From Hofstenia miamia (Eukaryota > Xenacoelomorpha > Acoela): a DNA stretch of 64,000 nucleotides. Of this stretch, positions 36,792-48,060 are shown one piece after another. Position numbers and translations under genes: made by a program. The stretch lies in contig SCFE01000027.1 of the NCBI GenBank assembly GCA_004352715.1, positions 1,144,174 to 1,208,173 of the forward strand, given 5' to 3'. The stretch's first letter is position 1. Every line of letters begins with the position of its first letter. The notes below the pieces were generated by a model. The model was not told the origin of the DNA. It made no database searches and saw nothing but the letters and a program-made list of their open reading frames with translations.

Positions 36792-37760
36792 TTACTTGCA
36801 AAACGGATAGCATGCAGTAGGATAGCTTGCTGCAGTTGCAACCCCACAATTGTTATTTCTGTTTCTTGCCATCATAATATAACCTTTCAATCCCCAATCA
36901 ACACCCCAACTGTTCTTTACAAGCCAGTAGTCCTCCGTTTTATATACACCGTAGCCAACTAGCAAAACAGCTAGGTCTAAGTCGTATTGGCTGCAATTGG
37001 GCTGATAATACACACCTCCAGCGTAAAATTGAAACGATGAATGGCTTGCATCAACAACAATGCTTATTGGTCCGACATATGCTGACTTAGCTTGTAAAGC
37101 TGCTTCATTAGGTTCGACTTTATAAATATTTTTTACGTCTGCAACAAATAACTTAGGGTTGTTGTTGCATTTGCTAAAATTGTAGTTAGAAGCACTTGCT
37201 ATCCCCCCTACTTGCTTAATATATTCAAAGATATTGTTAAGAAGAGATCCTGCACAAGGATTCTTCGAATCGCATTCCTCTATCTGTGATGTAGACAATT
37301 CTATTAATTTTGTTTCATTTGTAAACTTGTAAAAGGCGCCTTCTAATGCTCCTAATTCTGAAAATACAAGACTGTTTCCGCATTCTCCTTGATTTTGCAC
37401 TGGTGTCACATACCCTCTTTTGACCCAATTGACTGATTTCGGGAGTTCCGCAGGATGAGAATCTTCAGAGTGTGGTATATTGTAACGTTTGATTGTTGTT
37501 GTATAGGAAGATGTGAATTCTTGATTCGACATGTCTGCGTATTGGTTTAGTCCAACGTAGTACGAGTGCTTTCCATTTATATAATTCTTGTTGTGCTCCC
37601 TAATAAATTTGGTGTTCTTCAAAAAAATGCTATGTCGCAGCTTCTCTTCTTTAACAGAAGCATATCGTTTATTGTATTTTGTTTTCCATTCTTTCCATGA
37701 AATTGATTCGGTCGCCAATACAATTATAATTGTCAAAAACACAAAAAAGCAAGCTCGCAT
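36792..37760 (-). CDS. Cathepsin L-like papain-family protein lacking catalytic Cys and His (pseudoenzyme), single exon
   Basis: 322 residues, usual length for a secreted procathepsin L. The hydrophobic signal peptide (residues 1-18) precedes an I29 inhibitor propeptide with a good ERFNIN pattern (E39…R42…F46..N49…I53…N57) and GLNQYADMSNQEF. The mature part starts near LPKSVNWVKRGYVTPVQNQG (106-125) and keeps the oxyanion Gln124. It ends with YWLVKNSWG (278-286, Asn283 kept) and NCGVATAASYPT. The nucleophile is Ser130 (AGT, 37373-37371; family CGSCW is CGNSL). The His position is Leu263 (CTA, 36974-36972; family LDHxV is LDLAV). The GCxGG motif is PCAGS. It should not be a peptidase, as in TINAG or testin-like proteins; silicateins also have Ser but keep His. 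The frame has no introns and no stops, so it may be a retained retrocopy or an intron-poor gene, still maintained as protein. Confidence 0.92.
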   Translation of the reverse strand: MRACFFVFLTIIIVLATESISWKEWKTKYNKRYASVKEEKLRHSIFLKNTKFIREHNKNYINGKHSYYVGLNQYADMSNQEFTSSYTTTIKRYNIPHSEDSHPAELPKSVNWVKRGYVTPVQNQGECGNSLVFSELGALEGAFYKFTNETKLIELSTSQIEECDSKNPCAGSLLNNIFEYIKQVGGIASASNYNFSKCNNNPKLFVADVKNIYKVEPNEAALQAKSAYVGPISIVVDASHSSFQFYAGGVYYQPNCSQYDLDLAVLLVGYGVYKTEDYWLVKNSWGVDWGLKGYIMMARNRNNNCGVATAASYPTACYPFCK

Positions 37761-38390
37761 TGTGTTCTATACTTAAGAACTTTATGGTAAATAAATATAA
37801 TAAAATAAACACCACTGTTTATAATTATCCATTGGAATGCGGATTTCATACTACAGGCGAAGTATTCGTAGAGGTAATTAGATTGAGGAATTTTTTGCTC
37901 CTATGTTTGATGTTAGCTCTCAAAGGCAATATTGTCATCATATTTACAAATAATAAATAAAAAATTCGGAATATTGTCAGTTTAAAACGAGTACTTGGAA
38001 AATGATTAGCTGGGTCATGATCAACATTCAGAATGTATATTCATTAAAATTGAACACATATTTTAGTTTAAATGATCAGATCATACGTTAATCTGCCGTG
38101 TCGGCAGGTCAAAGATTTGTTAGCAGGTCAGCCGTGTCAATTCTTTCGTTATATATACAAATAATTGAAATAAACTACACAAGTGGTCTCATCTTAATAG
38201 AGTCAGGCTTATTGATATTTAGTGATAGAATTACACAACTGTCATGTGTGCCTCATATGAAGAAACTGAACGGTAAAAAATTTGACGTCATGTGACGTAA
38301 TCTCATAGCATCGCTCCTCATTGGAATTTCACGTTTTTAACTGTAATTTGTATATTTTTTATTGTAGCGGTAGATATATTCGATATTTCC
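37761..38390. other. Upstream of the cathepsin-like gene; nothing recognised
   Basis: AT-rich. A GTCGGCAGGTCA…GCAGGTCAGCCGTGTC direct repeat at 38099-38136 is the only notable structure. Confidence 0.4.
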
Positions 38391-38745
38391 GAAATGTCAT
38401 TTGCGGTGCAGGTAGACACAAGTCTTAGCTTCAACATGGACATAAATTTTTTGCTCTATTATTCTAATGGAGTCCCTGAGTCAAAATATTTCCATACTTT
38501 TTCAAATTGAAATGCCGGTTTTCGAATGTTTGGCGTAATTTTGTTGTTGCAAATCTCTAGATTTGAAAATGTCATGTAATTGGTTGGGTAGGTAGACACA
38601 AGTCTTAATTTCAACATGGATAAAAAATGTTTGCTCTAGATGTTATTCTAATGGATGGGGTCCCTGAGTCAAAATATTACTTCTATGTTTTATCAAAGGG
38701 AAATGTCGGTTTTTTAAATGTTTGACTTAAATTGGTTGTTACATT
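38391..38745. repeat. Two diverged tandem copies of a ~180-bp unit
   Basis: GGTAGACACAAGTCTTA starts at 38411 and again at 38591. Both copies continue with TTCAACATGGA, TTTGCTCTA, TTATTCTAATGGA, GTCCCTGAGTCAAAATATT and (C/T)GGTTTT in the same order. Confidence 0.85.
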
Positions 38746-40569
38746 CTAAACATTATGGATTGCCGTTCGCTTGTATTTTACATGACATATTAGGAATTTA
38801 AATAAATCAAATATCAAATAAATCTGATCCTACAAATGATTGTGGCAACAACATTTTGTATTGAACATTTGAATCATGTACATAATTCAGCATGAATTCA
38901 TTAGAATATAGAAAACCTGTCACTGAAGCTGCTATTACTATTTAATTTAATAAATTTTTTTATATTATATTGAACAGTTAAAAATTTTTTTATAATTGAA
39001 AGCCTTTACAAATATGTATATATTTCAGCTCCAATGAATATTTTTATCGAGATTAGTTGTACATGAAACTACCTTTATAGTTCGTTAATTTACTCTTATC
39101 TTGAAACTTCGACTGATTTCAGTTATTTCAAGCTAATATAAAATTTAATGACAGGTAGATTTTAAGTCTAGTTTCATTTTTTGAAGGTACTAATAAAATT
39201 TTTATTACTAAAAATTCATTAATTACATTTAATTGGAGTGATATTAATTCCGATATTTCGAATAAAACCTTGCGTTTTTAGTAAAGAAATATAGAGTTAC
39301 ACGTATTTGTGTATTAAATTAAAGTGACTGCGGGCCAGCCAAAAATAAATGAAGTGTAAACTTAAGTGCAAGCCCATAATTTAAGCTAATCTATTCTCTT
39401 GAATTTTACCAACCACTAATCATTTAACTAAACTTATGCAGGTCAACTTCAGGCCAACGCAATAATTTCTCGTATCAGCTGGGCATTTCTGTGAAATTTT
39501 TACAAGCTTTCAATATAAAAATATGATAAATTTCTCTCTGTAGCCTCACATTTCGCCATTACATTTGCTTTGAAGTAAGCAAAAAGTAAATGGTAATTTC
39601 AATAATTTAGCAAAAGATTTTAGGATTTTACATTTAATGAAGTGAAGCAGATTTTTACAAAGGTTGGATATCAGAGTAAGAAGCTTAGAAAAACATTTAA
39701 CAATAGATATGACGTTTTAACGTACTTTAAGCAATTGATTGTCGAAATATAACTTTGTTTATTATGAATAACATCTTCATATTTGAATGCACTTTTTGCA
39801 AAATCTAGATTTCTAGTGACCAAAGAGATATTAATAATTGCTACTTTTTTGTACTGGTTACTTAAAGTGACTTGTTATATATAATAGGAATCTATTTAGG
39901 TTTTTAACATTAAGATTTATTTAAAACTTATTTGTTCTGTAGATAATCGGTAATTTATTTTCTAAATAAATGCAGGTATTTAAAAAATAATTTTTTAGAA
40001 ATTACCTTTAAAAGCAATTTTAAACATCGGTCAGACAAACCTTATCAGGCTTTGCTACCAGGCATGTAGAAAAAATGCTGAAATTCGATGCCGGGGATTG
40101 CACAACATTACCAAGTAGAAACATGTTGTTACAAGCCCCAAAATCAATATTATTTGAAGCTCTAATATATAGTATATGAAGATTCTTAATCGTGTTAATA
40201 TGTAATTTGAGATTAATTTAATGCTATCATTAGAACAACAAGTATTTATTTTTTTGAAGATCTGTCAGTCACTTATTTCCAAGGTTAATGTTGGGTATGA
40301 TTTAGAGTAGGGTCCAGATCGCGGTCTAGGCAGAACAATTGCACTCGTATCTCAAACTGTACAATTTGCGCAGTCATTAGACTCCCAGCTATTCTTAGAG
40401 CCATTGTTAATCAGTATTTATATTCTAAGCCTACATATATTTTAAAATATAAATTTAGTAAAATTCATAATTTTCGAAAGCGTGCTGTAATGTAATCAAT
40501 ACATTAGTCACTGAAAAATAAACTACTATAACAAAAAGAAAGTAAGTTCATTTCGTAATTTCAATTTAT
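38746..40569. other. Intergenic AT-rich DNA, nothing recognised
   Basis: No ORF or repeat landmark identified. Confidence 0.45.
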
Positions 40570-40583
40570 CAGCTAGAGGGCGC
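40570..40583 (+). promoter_or_regulatory. CTCF-like core motif (sequence match only)
   Basis: CAGCTAGAGGGCGC fits the core AG(A/G)GGGC(A/G)C of the CTCF consensus with preceding CT. A nearly identical 14-mer is at 57045-57058. It may simply be a repeat-family word. Confidence 0.25.
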
Positions 40584-40704
40584 AAAAATCAGATACTAAA
40601 TTTTCATTCAAGTTTGGAGTTGAAATGACGCAACCAAATATAACATATTTCGTTAAAGGGGCTCAAAATGTTCTTAATATAATTTCTTCATATGTGAATA
40701 GTTT

Positions 40705-41475
40705 TAATGGTTTCAGAAGTTTCTTATGCTGATTTTCATTTGTTTTTGAATTGGAGCCCTGTGAATTCACTTGTATTATTTCGAATTCGAATCCGAATAA
40801 TCAGGCAATTTATTTACAAATCCGAATCTTTATCAGAATCTTAAAATATAATGTGATGTACGTAATCACTTCCATAAAGCAAAAATATGTTGTTAACGAT
40901 TAAAAACGACTTTGTAATATAAAAATTTTTTGCTGTTTATTGTTCTAAAATTGAATAATTCAACTGAAAATATGATTTACACGTATTTCACACAAATTTT
41001 TAGAACATGAATTCATTCTTGTGAAAAAAAAATTAATGATTCTAAATCTGCCACTGTATTGAACCATGATTCGAATTCAATTCCAACATAGTTTCAGATT
41101 CGTATTTGATTTGGAATATCCGCAGAGTCCTATCTTGTAATCGATAATATTAAGTTTTCAATAGAATGGGGTTGAATTAATAAATTTAAAAAAAATATTT
41201 TCAAATAGAGGCATCTTTGAGATTGGTATTATGGACTAGCATTTTTTATTCATAAAGAGTATTTCGATAGCTTTTTATTCCACATCGTAAAGCATGGGTG
41301 ATATTAAAACCATGACTTCATAATGCGAATATCAATGCATTTGCAAATAAACTCTTAGTAAAACTCTGCACACAACGTTCTGAGTTTTAAAAAACCAGTC
41401 GTTTATTTAGTAATTTTATCAGATGGCTTTGGTCACCCTTTCATATTTTGTGACCCGGTTGCAACTCTGTTAAAT
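40705..41475 (-). repeat. Dispersed ~0.8 kb repeat, inverted copy of 27690-28480
   Basis: Read on the complement it carries the same ordered landmarks as the 27690 copy: GGGTCACAAAATATGA, CAGTGGCAGATTTAGAA, GTGTGAAATACGTG, GGATTTGTAAATAAATTGCC, GGATTCGAATTCGAA, GGGCTC and AAAATCAGCATAAG. Diverged, non-coding. Confidence 0.7.
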
Positions 41476-42650
41476 ACGATAAAAAATAGATGTTTATGGA
41501 TATTATAAATCTCGTTTTAATAAGGAAAAATACCGTTTTTATTTTGGGTCAGAAACTGCGTAGGCCGGAACGGGTCTGAATTCATTTGGCCGAGTCGGGT
41601 GGAGTCAAGAAAATTTCGGCTCTCAATCAGTTGCAAAATTATTTTGTTTATTTTTTCATAATTTTCTGAAAGCTTAATAAAATCTTCCATATTTTTCAAA
41701 AAAATTGAAACTCCAATAAACCAAACGCAGTGAATGCATAAAACTTATGAGCAATGCGTTGAAATTAATTAATACATTTTAAAACTTTACATATGTATCA
41801 TATTCATTGGGTAGATTTTATTTTCTAAGATCCATTTTTGGTACTTCAAATTGGAAATTCAAAAAAATTTAAATAATGATTTATACCGAAGTTTTATTCT
41901 CATGTCCATCTCTGAAATAATTCCACCACTGGCTTACAGCCACATCATTTACATGTTGTTTTAGAGTTTGCTTAAATTCTGTGATCCATATTTGTTAGGT
42001 TTCAATGTTTGACAATTTGCCAAGCACTGAATCGACATCCGGAATGTTAATCTTTTATAAATATTTTCGACTAAATGTTGAAGTTCATTTTAATTTTATG
42101 TAATTGCATAGTTAAGCAAAATTTAAACTAGGAAAGCAATCGTACTTTTCAATATAATTACTTCAAGAATTCCCAAGTAGGTATTTGGCGTATTTGCTAA
42201 TTCACCGTCCAGCCTGTTGGCCAATTATTCAACTCTGCTTAAGAAGGATTATTTGCAACCACTATTTGGAATGAATTTGGTAATTCAAACTCGCGTAGCC
42301 GGTTACAAAACTGTATGTTTAATTTAAACGAAATACGCGAAAAAAATGAAAATTATGTAAGTAAATATAATTACATAAATTTTTATCTTCTGCGTTTTTT
42401 TCAAAAATTATTTGTTATTAAGCTTAAAATCTCCGAGACCTGCAACCAATTTTTTAACTATTTTTGAAGCCATTCTTTCTATTCTTCATATACATAAACA
42501 TTTATTTTTTATAAAATTTTTAAAAACCATTTGATTAGTATTTCATATCACTATAGAAAAACGTAATTTTAATTATTAGAATTTACAATTTTAAAATTTA
42601 TTTATTTCGCACCAATTAATAATGAAATGAACATTAAAATTTTTTTAATT
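41476..42650. other. Intergenic AT-rich DNA
   Basis: No gene. 41540-41610 has GGGTC/CGGGT words resembling 27725-27790, so the dispersed repeat may extend here in rearranged form. Confidence 0.4.
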
Positions 42651-42920
42651 TAGCCCATTAAACAATAAAACGTTAAGAAGGCGTCTTATAACACGTCTTA
42701 AAATTGTTTAGAAAACGTCTTTAAGAGGTTTAGAAATGGTTTAGAAGACGTTCAGAAGACGTCTAGAAGACGTTTTACAATATCATTTGTGAACACTAGA
42801 TGGCATTCAGTAACGCTTAGAAATGCTGTTTTGTAAGGCGTTTAGAAGACGTACCTTAAGACGTCTTACAACGTGTTATACCATTATAAGAATGAAACAT
42901 TTTATTGTTTATTGGGAGTA
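42651..42920. mobile_element. Hairpin-rich MITE with TA target
   Basis: The left end, after TA, is GCCCATTAAACAATAAAACG. The complement of the right end, after TA, is CTCCCAATAAACAATAAAAT. The interior is built of repeated AGAAGACGT words and their complements (ACGTCTTA), so it can fold into a long imperfect hairpin. No coding capacity. Confidence 0.65.
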
Positions 42921-43279
42921 TACAAAATATTACGAGTTTTCAATTGCTTAAGCAATCTGAATTTTGGTCCTAGCATGGTTAACAAATAGAATTTACGAGT
43001 GGCGAATTAACAAATACAGTCCGCATTCTTCTGTTGCCGCTCGCGTGCATTAGAAAATATACCCATTAAAAACAATGTTGTTATGCTTAATGCAGATCGA
43101 GAAATGCGAAAATTTACTTTCAAAAACGAGAGAAATTTTTTGATAAATATGACGTTCTATATATGCATAGCAATTGTTCTTGCAATCTAAGATTTGATTA
43201 GTGACAAAATATACGCAACTGTATTTAATATGTGATATGCTTGACAAGTTTATATTATATAAGTATATACTTAGGATAC

Positions 43280-43325
<46 letters not shown>

Positions 43326-44392
43326 CAATTATAATTATATCATATTAAATTATATTTTTAACATTATATTAATTTCTACATTATGTTATATTTCATTATA
43401 TTATTAAAAACTATAATAATAGTAATTGTATTATTATATGCAGTGACAAGAAGCAAACTTCTATTATTTCGTAATAAATTGTAATTAAAAATATTAAAGC
43501 ACAGGACGTAGTAAGATTTGACTATGAAATTCAGACCATTTAGTGCATACATACAACAAACCCAAAGAACTGTTAACAGAATATGTAGAATTCCAAAAAT
43601 TCTCTTATTTATGCTTTAAAATTCTTGAAACAATCATTTTCCTTAATTAAAGTATTAGATGGGGCTTAAAAACCTGATTTGCTTTAAAGGGTGACTTAAA
43701 AAACCTTGGTTCAATATTGTCTACAAACACTTAATTTTTTAAAGTGGCTTAAAGATACTTTAAAATTCTAAGGGATTAATTTATTTTATAAATTCAATAA
43801 TTGCTTTCAAAATACTTTATATGTTTGTAATTTCCTCAAATTCAATGATGCCCTTTCTGAAATTACTTCTTTGATTTAGAACCGATATCTTAAACTGTTG
43901 GGATGCAATTAAATTCAACGATCTATAATTATAGTATCGAGCAAAAATGATATATTTTTCGAAGCTATATAATTTCCCAGCAAGAAAGATGCGAAATCCA
44001 CATTGTAATAACAAAGACGTTGCTATCATTACTTTTTAAGTTTTCTTATATGTCATATTTTGCCCGAGAGGAAAGGCCGGCTCTTGGTGGCAGACCCAGT
44101 CTGTGTTTATCTCTGATTGAAACATGATAATTAAAGAACTTACGCAATCGAAATTTGATAATTTTAAAATGTTTACAATAACGAAAAACATAATCCAATG
44201 TAAAATTTTTAAATGCTTATAACTCAAAAACTATAAACGCTATGCTCAATCTTCTTTGTCGCTTTTAATCCAGGACCTTTATAAAGGACGCCAGACACTT
44301 TAAACTAACATTAAATAGCTCGGTGTCTTTTTTAAGCGAAAACCTGTTTTTCTACATCTACAAAAAATTTTCTGCACGCCTATTATATTCAG
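42921..44392. other. Intergenic AT-rich DNA
   Basis: No gene recognised. Contains the (TA)n tract at 43284-43322. Confidence 0.45.
43284..43322. repeat. (TA)n microsatellite
   Basis: Alternating TA. Confidence 0.95.
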
Positions 44393-44460
44393 TGTTAGAA
44401 CCGTACCGCGCTTTATATCGCGCCATGCCTATTTTTACAGAAAATTTTGTGCCTATTTCA
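44393..44460. repeat. Fragment of the MITE seen at 35331-35757, interrupted by the LTR element
   Basis: CAGTGTTAGAACCGTACCGC and ATTTTTACAGAAAATTTTGTG match the complement of the right part of the 35.3-35.8 kb MITE. The match stops where the LTR begins, which makes the MITE the older insertion. Confidence 0.5.
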
Positions 44461-44733
44461 TTAGAGCATAATCCAATTCATTAATTAATTCATCAAGAAG
44501 AAAAACATCATGAAGACAAATTAAATAATTAATAAGATATGCTAATACTTTTTTATTAACTTGTATGGACAAATACTTGTCGCCGATCTCATTGTCAAAA
44601 ATTAGCGGATAAATTGCTCCTTGTTGATTTTAGTTTATGCTGACGAACCACGCAGACGATCTACGTGGTTTACGAAAAATTAAAAAGCGACAGGTACTTG
44701 TTTGATGATTAAACATGTTTGTAAAAATTTAAG

Positions 44734-44742
44734 TATAAATAG
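44734..44742 (+). promoter_or_regulatory. TATA box in the 5' LTR
   Basis: TATAAATAG. The 3' LTR has a small deletion here (AAAAATAG), so only this copy keeps the box. Confidence 0.45.
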
Positions 44743-44981
44743 TTACCAAGAAAGGATATTGGTTGATGAAATATACACTTTGGAATTGAATTATATCTTA
44801 TTTTTTATCATGGTTTGCTTTATTCATAGAATTTCAAACTATAAACTTTTCGTGAAGAGTAACGGTCAGGATACCATGGCGAGAACGACTATTTAGGTTT
44901 GAGACTCTGCCCGCAAAGTGCATTTAGGTTAGGGATTTTCCACTATCAGGCTTATCTTGCTATTGATTGCAACTCAATATA

Positions 44982-46261
44982 TAGCTCAGGTCAAAACTAA
45001 TTAGACCTTTGGACAAAATGGTGTTCATTATAGATGTCTGTTTTACGCAAAACGTGTTCATCGTAGGAAAATGTTGTCAGAACAAGAAATGCAGCAGACA
45101 TACCGGCCGTGACATCTGTCTTACTTTCACGTTCGAAATGCAAGAACCTGCCAGCCAATTAAGATCACAATTGTGATAGTGTGTCGCCAAAATGAGTTTT
45201 CAAGCAAAATGCAACTAACTTGAAATTCTTTTCAAGTCCGGCATTACAGATAGCGAAACATTAGTAGAATTGTTGTGAATGGCCAGGAGCCCATTCTACA
45301 AGAATTATTCCTTGCTTTCAGGAGAGTCTCTCACTAGACAACCTGGAGGTGGTTGACATAGGAAATTAGGCAGTGAAGATCAAAGGGTTTTGACAGGCAT
45401 AGCGCTGAAACAACCAACTCTCTTAGCAAAATATTCACTCATCAGTTTAGCGCAAAAACATGCAAGACTGTTAGCTTGAGCACCATCTAGAAAAACCTCC
45501 GTATTTCTGGGGTAAAGAACTTGCTGAAAAAGGTTCCCTCAATTTCGCCATTACAAGAACAAAAAAGATTAACATTTTGTAATGAATGGATCAACTACCA
45601 TTTTCAAAATGTTCCATCTTCACCAGAATAAGGTTCAAGTTCGGTCCTCAAAATGAGGGAAAACCCCGTTAAAAAGACCCCAACATTTTCCCCAAAACTT
45701 ATGGTGTGGGGAGCATTATCTTATCATGGTTTTTATATGTGTATTATCAATGGTCCAGGGTCCATTAACAACCAAAAGTATTGCGAAATTGCAGAACAAT
45801 TCCTTACATATGCTGATTGCTTATATCCAACTGGCTGGATCCTGCAACAGGACTTGGCAACTCATATAAAAACGACAACAAAGGCATTTTTTGCGGACAA
45901 AAATGTTCAGATAATGCAGTGGCAACCAAATTTGCCTGATTTGTCTGCTATCGAGAAGATCTGGCAGATACTAAAAGACAATGTTGAAAAGAAAATCCTC
46001 AAAATTTGACCAAATTGATAAGGTATATACTCAAATCACAAGATGCTATTACCAAAAAAGTTCGAGTCCGTTTAATGGACGCTACCTCATAGTGGATAAA
46101 GACATGTTCTGAGCAGCGGGGAAAATTTATTGGTTAAGAGCCAGAAGGGAACCATTGGCGATAAACTTAACTTTAGGTTGATATCACATTTAACGCTTTG
46201 TAGGGTATAGCTGAGTCACAAATTTTATTTTTCTCAGTTTCATTAGTTTTGACCTAAACTA
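44982..46261 (+). mobile_element. Tc1-like DNA transposon nested in the 5' LTR
   Basis: The left end is TAGCTCAGGTCAAAACTAAT. The complement of the right end is TAGTTTAGGTCAAAACTAAT, so the inverted repeats match at 18 of 20 positions. TA is duplicated at 44980-44981 and 46262-46263. Removing the element and one TA restores CAATATAAATGTAG, against CAATATACATGTAG in the 3' LTR. Length 1280 bp, typical for Tc1/mariner. Confidence 0.88.
45060..46010 (+). pseudogene. Tc1-like transposase (dead)
   Basis: Across frameshifts and stops it reads RKLGSEDQRVLTGIALKQP (first helix-turn-helix), HYKNKKD, IFTRIRFKFGPQ, then an open 118-codon segment (45653-46009). That segment carries KLMVWGALSYHGF, GPGSINNQKYCEI, WILQQDLATHIK, MQWQPNLPDLSAIEKIWQI. 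Two of the three DDE residues are visible (QQD and IE). The first, normally in FTDESRF, is lost (FTRIRF), and the D-to-E spacing is one residue short of the Tc1 DD34E spacing. Transposition-incompetent. Confidence 0.85.
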
Positions 46262-46432
46262 TAAATGTAGTAACAAATTTGGTAAAGGCTTAGTAGCCAC
46301 AGTAGGATTAACTTTACTATTTTAGATCCAAATTTATTACTATAATTGGCCAATAAGAGACTGTATTATATTAGTTTGAATTATTGAATGTAAGTTAAGA
46401 AGCTGCTTAATTAGATAGTTATTTATAAATAT

Positions 46433-47279
46433 TTAATTAGTTGATATCGACGTTTTTTATTAACCATCAGCTGCTACTATCAATGTCAATTCCTTTATTA
46501 ATTGTGTGATTGCATTACAACCAATATGCTACATGTTTTTACAAAGGTTAGAGATTAAATCAAGTTGTGACATGAATAGTTAGCACCACACTATACTTAG
46601 GGCAAACATAATAAATCCCTCTTGTTGACCTGAGTCATCAGTGAATCAGAATTGGAAGCAGTGTAGTGGATGAAATGTTGGCAAAAGGATCAGCGTCAGG
46701 TTGATGCCCAAAGACTCTGATTGCAATGGTCATCACCTAAAGTGTGACGGTTATTACTAGTTCTAATATTAGTTGGATATTTAGTTGTAACAAAGCAATC
46801 AAAAAGATAAATCTCTTCTCACCAGTAATGCTTATTAACAAATTTATAGATTTGTTAAGGCTAATAGTGACCAGGAGGATGATTCTGCATGACTGTGACA
46901 GGATGCAAGAATCCTAATAACATCAATGATGTCCAACAATAGTAATACATCTACACAGATTCAAATTTAAGAAGGATGATGAAGCATGAAATTAGATATT
47001 AGATTCAAGTTATGGTGCCATAAAGGAAATTCAAAAATAAAAAAAAGAACAGAATTAGAAACATGGAAAAAAAATTTTTTGAAGCCTGAATGCATAACCT
47101 AAAAAAAAATCTCACAATAAGAAAAACTGCTACAGCAAGAATAAGAATGACAAATAGCAAAAACAGAAAAGCCAGTGCCAAAAATGCACAGAAAACCCGT
47201 TGTAAACCCCCATAGCCTCAACCAATAATCAATCAATAGAAAGTCAGACCCCCCCTACAGATGTTGTTAAATAATTCAA
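46433..47279. other. Leader region behind the 5' LTR
   Basis: Non-coding, with many stops. The part 46600-46860 shares ordered words with 52110-52370 (GTGCAGTGGAT/GTGTAGTGGAT, ATCACCTAAA/GTCACCTAAA, TAGTGATAATCAGTA/GTGACGGTTATTACTAGT), so both are leaders of one retroelement family. A primer-binding site was not identified. Confidence 0.5.
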
Positions 47280-48060
47280 ATGTCACCAGAACCAAACTCT
47301 AGCAAAATATTTGAAATCTTGAAAAAAGTCATGAAAATGAAATGACTCTAAAAAATGAAATAAAAGAAATTACTGATAAATTTGAAAAAATAGAAAATGA
47401 AAGGAAATAATTAATGAAAGAAATTAAATCAGATACCAGTGTAAGACTGGAAACTTTTAGAAAATATTCCAATTAGATGTGGAAAAATTAACAAATTAGC
47501 AGAAGCTAATAAGAGAATACTCAAACAAAATGAAAAATGGGAGATGATATATCAAGAACTAGAAAGCAAGAATAAGCAATTAATATGCAAATCCAGACAC
47601 AAATGATGGAAATAAAACACTTGAAGGACCAATTAAGTTTATTACACCTAAAGGAAGAGGAGGAACAGAGAGATAAACAGGTTTATCAAGTGTATACAGA
47701 AGAACCTCCAGAATTAGAAATTGGAGCACTGTCAAGAAATCTGAACAAAAGAAATGAGAAACAATTTGATTAAGAAATCAAAGAGAAAGAAAAAAGAGAA
47801 AAACATGATCATCAAAGAAATTAGCAGTAACAAAAAAAATCAAAGAAGATACAAAACAAGATAAAGAGACAAAACCAAAATTTGACAAATCAATACTAAG
47901 CAAAAATAATGACAAGGAAACAACACCATGCAAAGCACCAGTACCAAAATTTACTGGAAAAATTGGCAGTTATTCACCAACATTTGAAGATTGGCTACAA
48001 ATATTCCAGTTAATGATTAAAGAGAGAAAATGTAGCATCACCCAAAAAAAAATAAGCTGC
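47280..48060 (+). pseudogene. gag remnant of the LTR retrotransposon
   Basis: An A-rich stretch with helical, Lys/Glu-rich frames (ITDKFEKIENERK, MQIQTQMMEIKHLKDQLSLL) broken by stops and shifts. It ends with VPKFTGKIGSYSPTFEDWLQ then IFQLM. The PxFxGxxxxxxxFEDWLxxF motif is typical of Ty3/gypsy-type Gag capsid starts. The frame dies at about 48060, where sequence character changes. Confidence 0.6.

Larger units (their letters stand above)
44461..46432 (+). repeat. 5' LTR of a retrotransposon, split by a Tc1-like insertion
   Basis: 44461-44981 and 46262-46432 together match the LTR at 58015-58698 along its length. Landmarks include TTAATTAATTCATCAAG, TTAACTTGTATGGACAAATACTTGTC, GGTACTTGTTTGATGATTAAAC, ATCATGGTTTG, TTGATTGCAACTCAATATA, then after the insertion GTAGTAACAAATTTGGTAA and AGCCACAGTAGGATTAACTT. 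Without the insert the LTR is about 690 bp. The TG start seen in the 3' copy is altered here. Confidence 0.85.

Noticed and set aside
36792-37760. Identification of the cathepsin-like gene as a sponge silicatein
   Set aside because: Silicateins have Ser in place of Cys but keep the catalytic His. Here His is Leu and no silicatein-specific Ser cluster is evident.
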